Positions 38,501 to 49,651 of a DNA stretch of 64,000 nt are shown one piece after another. Origin of the DNA: Oscarella lobularis (taxonomy: Eukaryota; Porifera; Homoscleromorpha; Homosclerophorida; Oscarellidae); contig NC_089185.1 in the NCBI RefSeq assembly GCF_947507565.1, positions 434,001 to 498,000 on the forward strand, given 5' to 3'. How positions within the stretch are numbered: the stretch's first letter is position 1; every line of letters begins with the position of its first letter. The notes under the pieces were generated by a model, which had not been told where the DNA came from, made no database searches, and worked only from the letters and a program-made list of their open reading frames with translations. The translations under genes and the position numbers were made by a program.

Positions 38501-39094
38501 AGATGTCTTTGCACTAGGAACCTCGATTTTTGATACTGAGTCCGCCGCCTTGACGACAAACTGATACCAGCCATCGTCGCCAGGTCCGTTCTATAACAAA
38601 AAAGGGCTTTTTCGATGCGATTACATGGCTTTCTTAGTCTACCTCGAGATCAAACACTGCTGCTGCCTGTACGATGCCCGTGCTCGGATCAATAGTGAAC
38701 AATCCATTCGCCGCCCCGCCGAGAGAGTAGGTAATGGGATTGCTCTCCGAGTCCAAGGCTGATACGGTTAGAACAGAAGCGCCTGGAAATCACAGCAGTG
38801 TCATAGATACACAGTACATCTTGATCGTAGCTCACCGACTGCGTTGTTTTCCTTTATTGCGCCAGTGTACAGGGAACGAGCAAAATAAGGTGGGTGGTTA
38901 TCTAATGGAATGAAGGTGCGGTCAAATGAATGAGTCGAGAGAGACGCGACGCGCTTGTACCCTGACTCCGGACGACCGCAAACGTCGCCACGAAGAGGAA
39001 AAAAGTCAAAATTCGCCGAAGCATTCTGCAAGAGCGTCAATCTAATAAAAAAACGAATTAACGCGGCAAATAGTAAATTTTGGAAAGCAATCAT
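23553..39094 (-). CDS. CDH23: Giant cadherin-23-type cadherin (about 36 EC repeats, TM, PDZ tail)
   Basis: Calcium-dependent adhesion protein of roughly 4,000 residues. It begins with a signal peptide (MIAFQNLLFAALIRFF, then LTLLQNASA) at 39094. I count about 36 DxNDN-type calcium linkers, each followed by a cadherin repeat with DRE or DYE and A.DxD motifs; CDH23 of vertebrates has 27. I saw no EGF or laminin-G domains. The membrane-proximal part is specifically CDH23-like: RRQYTAGVPVDAEL in the last repeat, then LLENITGLIVNIDKIQSH and EVIYTLLSEFNVTRVI. The membrane span is VVRLSLIIAASVIAFILIL (about 24205-24275) followed by CCERRK. The short cytoplasmic tail has NPIWVDPYDTW, matching NPVWLDPF of CDH23, and ends EVSTTAI-stop at 23553-23555, a class I PDZ-binding form. 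Many introns fall between or within repeats. Two linkers (about 37140 and 37510) read INVNDN instead of DxNDN. Confidence 0.88.
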
Positions 39095-39675
39095 AACTAC
39101 ACTAAATGAACGCGTCAACTCTCACATCAATGCAGCCACGACACATCCAAAACAACGCGAAATAACAAAAAATACGTTCACGCGTTCGCCTCATATCGAG
39201 CGCGCTTTCACTTGTTTCAAACCTGTTGCTCTCCACTCGTTTCAAAACGATTGCTCTCCAGTCGTATCGACAAAAGTGCGTCAACTCCAGACGACGTTGT
39301 TTTCGTCTGGGTCGTACCGTATCGGTTGAGCGCACGTGAAACAGAGATCGCATTAGGTCATTTCACGTGAGCACAGACAACCCGACCTATTTGTGGCGTG
39401 TTTTCTCCATGGTAGCACACCCTCAGACACTAACTTTAGATTCTGATCTAGGCCTACGCTAAACCGTACTGTGTGGGCCCAAACGAGACTCCAATCTACT
39501 CTCATCTAAAGCGGGTGGCTTATAAGCTCTTTTATTTGCAGTCCATGCAATGGCGAAAATCAAAAAAGAATAATCTTCACTACACTCTAGAAGGATGCAG
39601 TAAACCGTGACCGCGCCTCAGAATGCGTACGTATATAGGTTCGTGCCACTATGGCAAGGATTCTGTGCGAATAAA
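39095..39675. promoter_or_regulatory. Intergenic region upstream of the giant cadherin
   Basis: No gene seen. It lies upstream of the cadherin start and downstream of the REV3L stop, so it should hold the cadherin promoter. It contains two 25-bp near-identical tandem units at 39214-39263 and a CACGTGAAA/TTTCACGTG inverted pair at 39333-39341 and 39361-39369, each arm holding an E-box CACGTG. Promoter role is inference. Confidence 0.45.
39214..39263. repeat. Two tandem 25-bp units
   Basis: Units at 39214-39238 and 39239-39263 share GTTTCAAA and TTGCTCTCCA.TC with a few differences. They lie about 120-170 bp upstream of the cadherin ATG. Confidence 0.7.
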
Positions 39676-42600
39676 CTAGAATATTTCTCTCTCTAAACTG
39701 TCTAATTTTGAACGTTTGGCGAGGTCTCGCGAATCCCGCACAAGACGATATAAATTTGGACATTCTAATGAGGTGCAAAGCATACCGGGGTCTCTGAATC
39801 CAAGGCAATGAAAACACACCTACGACAAACGATACAAGAATCGATCCCGCCCAATCGAGTCGCTACCTCGCGAGTATCGCTGTACTTCTTTTCAATCGTT
39901 CTCAGTTGAGATTCCAAAACTGTGATTGCCAGTTGAGGTCGCTCGCGGCAGCTCGAGCAAACGCCCGTGTGACACAACTCGTTGCACACGACGCAGTGAA
40001 CCGACCTAAAATAATGCGAAATCGTTTCCTAGAGAAATAAATGCGAGTCGTTCAAAAACAAAACACTTCGTTCTCACTTTGCGACTTTCGTCGTCATTTC
40101 CGACCAAAGAGTTGGATTTTTGAAATCGCGGAAGCTCGTTGTACCACGAAAAAACGTCGACGCCCAACAGAGAAAAAATCCTCGTTAGCGGAGGCAGAAT
40201 TTGCTTCGTGACGTAATAAATCGAATTCAGTCGAAGGTTGGAGTCGTAGAGCACCTCGTCTGGCCTATATTGATTTCCTAAAGTCTTGCATTGCGGCGTT
40301 ATAGTCGCCCTGACTCACCGTCGAACGAGTTGAATCAATGGCAAGCCCGGACTACCATAGACAATGACGTATGGAACGCGCTCGCCGACTCTGGGCTCGG
40401 CTCTTGGATCCGTTGCTAACAATTTTCTGCAAGGGACGTTATTAATGAATGATATTTCAGTTACAAATCACACTCCTCACTTCGTAATTTCGAGGCAAGG
40501 AACGCAGGCACCGGGCTTGTACGTGCCCATGCCTCGATACTCTTTTGCTATGATAAAGTCGAGCATGGGAACTCTGTCCTCCAAGATTTTGGTGCACTGC
40601 TTTTGCACGTAGCGTTTCACTTGCGAGACGTCTCGAGACTCGAACAGCAGCTTAATTGAGCGTTCTAAAATCTATCACCGCCAAGAACGTAGAGTTGAGA
40701 TTTAGTTGAACCATGTTATGTATAGAAACCTTGACAGCAGCTTGGCATCCATCGCGTCTCACTGTCTCTATTCCTTTGGCGTCAAAAACGGGCTCCTTTT
40801 GTTCCGGTGTTTCGTACATAAAGCCAACGTAGCGCTTTTTCGTTTCCAGTACGCACGGCAAGTAAACCTGCGAGACCGAGTTGCTATAGTCGACAACTCA
40901 CAAGTACGCATATATGATAATGACACACTTTTTCAAATTTCAATTTGACAGGTTTTGGATTAGCTGCAGTCACAGCCTCCACAATTTCGTGTCCAATTTC
41001 AAAAGCCCTGTCTTTTGAAACGCCTTTTAATAGAAGAAACATGCTGCCAGAAATAAATAAAATGACATGGTCCTGCTGCATCTGAAGAAATAAATAACCT
41101 GTCCGTATCTCCATAGACCACTTTTGCTTTCCACCTAGGATTGCGTTCTACCATGTCAATGGCCTTTTCAAGCGTCTCTCTCGCTTTTCTCACAATGCTA
41201 TCGCCAATCTAAATACAAGCATAGTTTAGTAAATCAATTTCGTCTTGATCCCTACTTCAACACAAGGCATTCTTCCGGAAAAATTCGCGGACGTGTAGCC
41301 GTACGTGACGTTAGCGATTAATTTTAAACCGAGCTGACGAGCATCAAGCATACGGTAGATCGACTAAATAATGATATGCCAGGATCTAGTTGGACAGCAA
41401 CTGTTCACTCAACTTTTTTATCTTTACATTTCTTCATTGATTGCTTCACCATAATGCGAGTCTTTAGTATTTCTTCCAACATTCTGAAGGTAATTCGTTA
41501 AAAAAACCGTGCTTGCCTTGGCAATTTTATCTACTTTGGAAGAACTCCTTTTCTGACGCAGGGCTTTACAAATGCTACTCCATTCGGAGAAACGCTTATA
41601 TTCGGTTCAAGTTTCTGCGAAAAAATTGACCTAAACCAAAGCAACTCAACATAGAAAAAAAACTGGCCTTCAAGAGTTGAGGTGGAACGTTTAACGACGT
41701 TGCTCCAAACTTGAAATCGCCGGCTCTAAAACAAAGCAGGTCTACGATGTCTCTAAATGTCTGCAACGGTGCCCCTTACTCGGACAAGGAAGAAACACGA
41801 CCCAGACACGTCGAGAAACAATAATTGTGCGCAATAATGATAGACGGGTACAGAGACCGGAAATCCAAGACAACGACGGGATCAGTGTAGAACCGAGACT
41901 CTGGTTCCATGATTAGCTGGAGGCACTCGGGTGCGTTCATCCTTTAAAGGAAAAAATCGTCTCCCTTGTAACACAGATATGACACCCGTAATACTTGGCC
42001 CGCTGTCGAGGACTTGGAGAAACGGGAACATAATTCATCGGTTTGGCAATGCGAAGCATCATTGATTCGACGCGATACTACGCGCGTATAAATTTATGAC
42101 GCGTTAATTAATCAATTGCGTTTTTCTCCGACCTGGGAGCCCCTTGAAATGACGGAATAAAAGAGGATACCAAACAAACGAGCCAGCTCGCTCGTTCGTC
42201 CGACGATGTCGAGCCGTTCCAGAAGCAGCAAATTGAAGCGACATCGTCGCAGATAGTTCTCTACAACGCGCCACCTGCACGAAGGAATGACTATATTAAT
42301 TAATTAATTTTTCTTTCGTCTGACGGCGCACCGATACGAATTCGTCTTTTGATCAAACCAAGACGTGAGCGTCTTGAAGTCGAATGAAGGAATGCGTTGA
42401 TGCAGAACGTGAAAGACGACGTTTTCAAAACTGTAGCCGGTCAACGTGACCTGACGAGAAAGAGGAACGTATAAACTAATTGTTTCTCTTCCACTGCTAT
42501 CTCACCTCTTTTCTCATGAGTCTCCAAACGTTTAGAACAATTCGTCCGCAGACGCATATCTCCGACATGTGCCGAGCTCCGTATTCGTCTCTTTCCGTCG

Positions 42601-45600
42601 AGTGGCGACTCGAACCCGTCCGATCAGGAACTCTCGATATTTCCGTGCAGAAATTGACGTCCAAAGCGGCCGCCCTTTCCATCGCGTAGCCCCACGAAAG
42701 CATTTGAATTTCGTATCCAACGAGAATATCGGGATCGTGTCTTCGAACGAGATCAATGAATTCTCGCAGAAGACTTTTTTCGTCTGGGAAGTAGTCGATT
42801 TTGATTCCGGAGAGTCCGCAGCGATCGAGCACTTCAAATTTCAAATCTTCGCCTCGTTGTCGATCGCTTTCGCCGCTCACCGCGTAGACGCCCGTGATTT
42901 CGGCCGGCGTTCCCATTGGCACGTCGCGCCAGATGCAATAGAAAGCGGCGCAGATGGAATCGATTGTCGGATCGGGACGATACGTACCGCGCGTTCTTAC
43001 GTGCAACTCCAGGCTGAATTGCGTCAAGTGTTGGCACTGGAAGTCGGCAAAAAAATTATATGCAATAGCAATACGCGTTCTTACTTCTTTCAAAGCTTTG
43101 GCATCTTGGAGGTTTTTTTGACTGACTCGAAATCCAAACGAATTGTTGAGTGTCGGTCCTTCGATAAAAGATCCGTCAGAATGTTTTGACTCGGGACTTT
43201 GATAACAGAAGTGCTCGTTCAACTTGAGTCTGGCCGTTTGTCTGACAGATTGATGTATCAGAGACGGCGAGGAATGAAGACGAGTCTTCTTAGATTGGCT
43301 GTTGATAGGCGTACTTTGAGCGGCTGGTCTCTTTTCTGGCCTTTGCCGATTTTTTTGCTTCTGGTTCAGCCATTCTCGAGTCTTACTTGGATGCACCGGT
43401 GTTCGAGCGGGAGTCATGATACACGCCGTTGGTTGCCTCTGGTTAGCCACGCCGGCAACCGCGTATTCTTTCCTGATTTGATTCAACGTCAAATTCCGAC
43501 GCGTTTCGGTGTCCACTAAAAGACACTTTCTCGTATCAAACTTAGGCAAATTGCATGCCTAACAAAACAATATCGAAATTTCTCTCTAAAACAGCTACAA
43601 CGCCACCTTTTCTGACGGCACATGAAAGCGCTGATCGCGAACGTCTCTAAGACGAGAGGCTCCGCATAAAAAGGGGATTAGCTCTAAAGACTTACCTAGA
43701 ACGAGTAGCGTCACTTGCAACACTATAATAAGCCGTTCGATGACTGACTTGAGGAATACCGTAGTCGCCAGCTGACTCGACGAGACTTCGCTTCGTAGGA
43801 GGGTCCAACAATGGCCTCAAGACAATAAACGACGCAGGAAGACGGCGGTCTGTCTCTTCTGCTTCCGCTCTCTCGAGCGTCGGCAAAGCGAAGGACGACG
43901 ATTCGGTGGTGGAAGAAAGAGGCGGCGGCGACGGCGAACGAAAACCCATACGCTGCAAAGCGTCGTCCGAATCGCGACCGTCGAAACTGGAGAAGACGTC
44001 GAGCAGGGCGTCGTCTCCGGCTCGAAACAGCGGATGCTCGTCAAAGCCGAATCGAAAAGACGATCGAACGTAAAACGACGATCGTTCCTTTCCAGGAAAT
44101 CTCATAATCCCCTTTTCGTTTCCTTTCGCGTCGACTCCCGTCCCAGATTGAATCGTTTCGACAGACTCGTTCTCCTCTTTTCTCCGGATATACTTTCTCG
44201 AGACGTTAAAGGGAATTTTTTCGGCGACAGGAACTAGAAAGCGGACTCCCGACGAAAGAGCGGCGACGGTCGTCTCGTCGGTCGTCTCCGCTTTTCTCCG
44301 ATCGCTCGCAGCGCGACGAGATCTCGAAAACGACGACTGAAAGTCGCCAGTACGCCCACGAGAACCTCGCGACGACGACGACAACGACGACGACTTTCGC
44401 AACGGGTAAATTTTCCGTTCGCCGCCTCGATTAGAAAGAACAGGAAATAGAAAGAATAATCATCGAGACGTGCTATTGCTACTTTACTTCCTGGTCGATC
44501 CCTCGACCCATCAAGCTGCGGAATTGTTGTATTGGCTGCATCGAATTCGTCCATTAGAGCCGCAGCGGCGGAATCAAAAGAAGAATTCATGCTGGGGAAA
44601 GCGTCGTCTTTTGGATTTAATAGTTTTTTTTCGCTGATTTTTACCTGCTATCGAGGTTGTACGATGGTGAAAGACGCTGCGATAACTGAAAACTTTCTTC
44701 TTCGTCTTCTTTCATCGTATTTGCCAGGTCCATCAAATCCTGTTCGTCGTCGACGTCTAGACCGTAGCTCAGGAGTTCGTTTACGCTCTTCGAAGGTTCG
44801 CCGCTCAGAGTCGGTCCTGTCAAATGCTGGCTTAGAAGTCGTGCGCTTTCGCCGCGCTGACTCGAGTCGAGACGATGATTGGATTCTAGTGACGAGGCGA
44901 GCGTCGAGTCGGACGATTCGTCCAAATTGGCCAAAAGGTTCACCACGTCGCTGTCTATTCCTAAAGAGCAATGCACGCAAAGCTACAGATCAAAGACGCG
45001 GACCTACTCTGATCATAAGCTGGCTGACTTGAAGACGAGTAAACGACGTCCTCGCTAATTCTACCGAGAGGCTCCTGCTCTTCTGCTATATCGTTGCTAA
45101 GCTAAGCGCGTTCTAACGTAACGGGGGGAATCTCACCTTGAACAGGTGAAATCTGAGACTGATGTATTTCTACCGAAGCAGCATCGCTAATGGTTTGGTC
45201 ACTTGACGCTTCTTGTGCCTCTTCAGTGTCACTGACGTGTGCATCAGTAAAAACAGTTCCACTGCGTTATACGGTCTATACCTCTGCGTGTGCTGTTCAA
45301 TGATGCGACGTATTTCCTCTTTCCAAGCGCGCTCAGGTTCGTAATCGTCCCTATCTGCTCGATCTGAAAAAAAATTGATACTGTACTATACTAGTGGAGG
45401 TCTCTTTGCAATGACCTGGTGAGAGAGGCGGCGTCAACTGTGAAGATTCATTTTGCTGTCTTCGCCTTTCCTGTTCGTCTTCCCAGATTGCGGCCAGGCC
45501 AGGATTAGCAAATTTAGCTACACGCGATGTGAGGTAATATTTCCCCCAACGTCACCTCTTCTAACCCTGGCTTATATTCTTTTGATTTAAAATATCGACC

Positions 45601-46567
45601 GCAACGCCGTCTGCTTCCAGTTCACATACACTTTGACGAGTTACGCTCGGAGAAAGTAAGAGATCTCTAGTTCCAAAAAGCATTTATTTCTCTCCTGACT
45701 ACCAAGAGAATCTGTACCTTGATATGGTCGTCTCATTCCAAATTTCAACAGGTGAAGATGACAAAGTGGCTATTCAAGAAATGCTATAGATACGACGTCA
45801 AAATTTAATTTTTCTAGTACCTGGGGTCAATGGAAGACGAAATTTAACAGCAGAAAATTCGATGAAATTCATACCATACAAATTATAGTCCATAAAGAAC
45901 TAAAAAATGAAGAAAATGTATCCTGGAGATCAAGAGTAATAAGTCAGCACAGCCTACCTGAAGTAAGAAGGGTATGTGAGACTCGTGCGGTTGGAAACAG
46001 TGATTCATCACAGCACCAGTCTGAAGCAGCTCAGCAACGCTGTCCAAAATTATTACTATCATTACTATTATTTTGATAAAACAAAGAAATCCTTACCGTC
46101 CTGCAGTAAACGGATTGTAGAGATATATTTTCAAAAACAGCTTTTCTTCTGCGTGGTAGCCGTAGAATGGCCTATTATTAAGACGCACTCGGTATGTCTC
46201 ACCCAAGAGACGTGACCCAGACTTACAGGCCTCTGACAGGAACGATTTTGTAGACGGCTTGCTGTTGGACTCGATCTCCCCTTCCCAATGCGACGTGAAG
46301 AGCGACGTCGATGCTCGCTGCTATTTGTCGCATGTACGCGACGTCCGTTTGCCAAGCGCCGCCGTTGCACGGAACGTAGATGTAGGGGAAGAGCCCGTGG
46401 ACGTGAACGCACGCCTTTTGGCCACCCGGAGTCGATCCGTACACGCGAATGACGGGAATCTGCTTTGTTAGGCTGCAGCGAAAGTCGGAGTAGCCAACAT
46501 CGAGGCCAGCCACCGGCTGCGCCATGTAGAAATCGGCTGTGACGATCCGAACACGAAACGGATTCAT
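39676..46567 (-). CDS. REV3L: DNA polymerase zeta catalytic subunit (REV3L)
   Basis: B-family translesion polymerase that extends past lesions. N-terminus FRVRIVTADFYMAQPVAGLD and YGSTPGGQKACVHVHGLFPY match the REV3 exonuclease-like start. Palm motifs are intact: DFRSLYPSIIIAHNYCFSTC (about 41880-41800), KLIANVTYGYTSANFSGRMP (about 41330-41270) and, across an intron near 41000-41095, KVVYGDTDSMFLLLKG. C-terminal CysA (CVVCNELCHTGVCSSC) and CysB (CIVC...LCTSLEC after splicing) are present; CysB binds an Fe-S cluster and POLD2. The stop at 39676 needs a 26-nt intron at 39794-39819. The middle region (exons about 42.5-46 kb) is much shorter than the ~3,100-residue vertebrate protein. A conserved REV3 patch (PPTKRSLVESAGDYGIPQV) is seen near 43750. 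Start 46567 (MNPFRVRIVTADF) fits homologues; an in-frame ATG also lies at 46606. Confidence 0.93.
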
Positions 46568-46960
46568 CACAGCCACGGCTGATATCAATGTATTGCGGAG
46601 CGCCATTTCCCCACGCCGTCATTGAGCAGATCGTGAAACCGAAACGAATCACAAGACGACGCCTTTTGTTCAGACGGCAATTCTATAACACATAACAACT
46701 TGTTTCACGTATGCATGCATGAGTTGTGCAAAAACCGAAAGCAACAAAGCGACGTTTGAATGGAATGTAGGCGTTGCACCAACGTCCTTGCTAGGGTCAG
46801 TCAATGCTATACTAATCCCAGTGCAAAACTTATTAGTCTAGCTAAATAACGAAGCATCATGCAGGCTCTGGCATAGCGTCACACGTACGTTACGGACAGC
46901 TAGGGAAAAACAAGGAAATCGAAATTCCATCATTGGAATCCCCCGGAGGTTGTCTTTATA
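46568..46960. promoter_or_regulatory. Divergent promoter region REV3L / sushi gene
   Basis: 393 bp between divergent starts with no coding potential seen and no recognised motif. Assigned as promoter region only from position. Confidence 0.4.
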
Positions 46961-49651
46961 ATGAGTTACAGTGAGCGGCAGTGCCCCAAGGGTTCCCTCA
47001 AGTCTACCTGCTCAATGAACAGAGAGCCTCGCGGCGAGTTTTCTATCTACACTGCACTGCTATGTGCTGCTACAACATTTGCAATTTGCCAAGGTTACGC
47101 TGGAAAGACTTTTAGACACGAATGTCGCAATGAGTTTGAAATCTAGCAAAGACCGAAACGACGTGTTCTGAATGCCGCCAGCCTCAGAACCCAGACCATG
47201 GGCAATGGATACGAAAAACCGGAAGCGGATCGGAGAGAAAAGCAAAATTCGTTCTGACATGCGACGAAGGCTACATTCCTACGAACCGAGGGGAGACAGT
47301 GGAGGCACCTAACGCCGGCGTCGTGTGTCGCTGCCCTAAAGGAAAATCGGCAATCTGGCCTGGAGCCGATTATCAATGCGCGCGAAACGCCGTCGAGAGT
47401 AAGGACATTTTACAAAGTGAAACGTCGTCCATGCAGAACCGTTTTCCTTTCAATGAGCTCGTTTTATTTCGCCAGGTGGTTACATCGCGTGTGCCGACAC
47501 GCTGTTTCCGCATATCAATAATTCGGAATATTTGAGAATAAACGAGAGCTACGGAGTCGGAGAGTGCCACGACAACTACAAGGTAGAATCGCCGTCGTAC
47601 AACGAGAGTCGAGTGCGAACGAAGTTCAGCCTGACGTGCAACGAGGGATCGTGGGAAAAGATAAAATGCGTCGGTAAGTGAGAGGAAAGCGCGTGCAAAG
47701 CGAGACGACGTCTATAAACAACGGATCTAGAAATACGATGCCGTGAGATTGCCCTAGCAACAGGCACCGTGGCTAAGTTTGTTCAAAGCGTAGCAGGTCG
47801 CTCGTGCGAACGCGAACGCTATAGCGTGGGCAGCTGTGTTGAGCATAAGTGCAGTGCGAATAATTGGGCTTTGATCGCTGTGTGTCTACCCGACGGCGAG
47901 TGGTCGTCGTATCCCGAGCCATGCAGCCGTAAGTAATATCGAATGATAAAAGTGTACAACCAGACACTTTTATTTTGCAGCTACTTCGGCCACTGCACGC
48001 AACAAAGACTGTCGCTCGCCCGATTTTTTTCCAAAATCGGAGAACGCTCAGTTTGTTTTAACTGGCGACGGAACAGCGGTGGCTCTATGCAACAAGAACT
48101 ACCGATTCGACGGAAAGTCGCGGCGCTTTGGCTATTTAGATTGTGTCCAGGGTTGGACTAGGTTCAAGTGCCGAGGCACGTACTATAATGGCCTACGCAA
48201 ATCATTATTGATTAAACAACTCTTCTTTAGAGGTGAAGTGTAAAATAAAGGATCCGCGTTTCGAAACGGATCCCATTCAAATCGCAAAGGCACCGCCTCA
48301 CCCCATTTTACCGGGCTCTCGACTGGAATTAGAATGCTATCCCTCGAAACTACGTTTAGTTCCTAAAAACACGACGATTTGTTTGCCATCAGGCGAATGG
48401 ACGCAACCCGTGCCAAGCACGTGTATAGGTAAACAATTAAAATGCGCTACTCGAGATTCTGAACCTACACGTGCAGAACCAAACCGACGTTGTACCCATC
48501 CCCAGCTCGAGTCGCCCAGGGCACATCAACCGGTCATCGCAAATGCACCAAACATTCAGGATGATGGACACTCGCCAAGTACTCGACTTGTCTGGTCGTG
48601 CGGCAGGGGATACGCAGAAACCGGTTTTACTCAAGTCTGCAACGGACTAACCGGACTGTGGGAACCGCCAGTCATCCCGGCTTGCACTCCAGGTGAGTCC
48701 CTTTACACTTGTGCTTGAGTCGACTAAGACACTTTGCTCTGAAGTTGTCCACTGCCCGTTTTCCAAAAGTATGATCCTCAATGATTCGAATTCTATCCCA
48801 ACTATTAAAAACGCGGAGTCGGTGACGTTTCGCGTGGGGGAAAATATAACGTTTACGTGCAAAAACACTTCCTACTACCACTACCGGGGCGAGGCGACGT
48901 GGACGTGCACAGAAAAGCAAACGTGGGATGTAGGCACTCAGGCTTTCACGTGCAGGAGAAGTAAGCAGTAGGCTTAGGGTATTCAATGCAGACCAAATGT
49001 TCAATTGCATTGCTTCCTAGTCTACAGACCGTGCTCGCTTCCCAAAGAAGCAGGCGCGACTGTGCTGATGAATGGTTACTCAATCAAAGTCAAGCCGTGC
49101 AAACGAGGAAAAGGGCGACCCACTTTGAAGGCAAATACAACGCTAACTTGCCAAGAAAATGGGTTAACCAAACCGCGGTACGAATTCTGTGAACGTTGTC
49201 GGAATCTTAAAGGATCCCTGTGCGGTGAGCGTTTACAGCGTCTCGTTTCACTAATCTATAGCTAGCTATCTTCCGCTTTATACGCTATAGAAACGCAAAC
49301 TAACTTCTAAGCAAGTTTCGGTTACTTCAGAACGAAGAAACTAGATAGTTAGTATGTTATGATGTACGACGTAAAGCAGTCTGTTTGAGTATAAGAAACA
49401 GTAAAGCAACGTTACAGCTGTACCTGGCCAATTCTTCCAAAATGAGACCCCATACGATTACGGCGACAATAACGGCACTAAGGACCATGTACCAAAAACT
49501 AATTAGGGCGCCCGGGCTTCAGCAAAACGTGCGCATGCCATATAAAATCGCCTCTGATTTGGCGTTGAAGTCAATGTATGTACAGTACGCGTACCTTGAC
49601 CACGTAGGTGTCTTAGGTGCTTGTCTTCTTCTTGCCTGGCTGTCGCTGTAG
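46961..49651 (+). CDS. Multi-sushi (CCP) domain secreted or GPI-anchored protein
   Basis: A hydrophobic stretch (YTALLCAATTFAICQ) forms a signal peptide when counted from the second ATG (47015); 46961 is the first ATG. Splicing joins FAICQ to AKTETTCSECRQPQNPDHGQ. About eight Cys-rich modules follow, one per exon, of sushi/CCP type. Examples are FVLTCDEGYIPTNRG, FSLTCNEGSWEKIKC, VKCKIKDPRF with LELECYPSKL, VCNGLTGLWEPPVIPACTP and ITFTCKNTSYYHYRGEATW to TCTEKQTW. Such proteins act in complement-like regulation, adhesion or as matrix components. The 3' end is uncertain. One reading splices GSLC-G at 49221 to VLGACLLLAWLSL-stop at 49651, a GPI-type hydrophobic tail; another ends soon after 49290 (GSLCETQTNF). 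No single orthologue is recognised. Confidence 0.65.

Noticed and set aside
23553-39094. Regularly spaced repeats read as a CRISPR-like or satellite array
   Set aside because: The periodicity (about 310-330 bp) comes from diverged cadherin-repeat codons, not identical DNA repeats.
49385-49651. Full 88-codon plus-strand ORF as a separate small gene
   Set aside because: Most of it lacks any domain; only its last ~15 codons make sense, as a possible final exon of the sushi gene.
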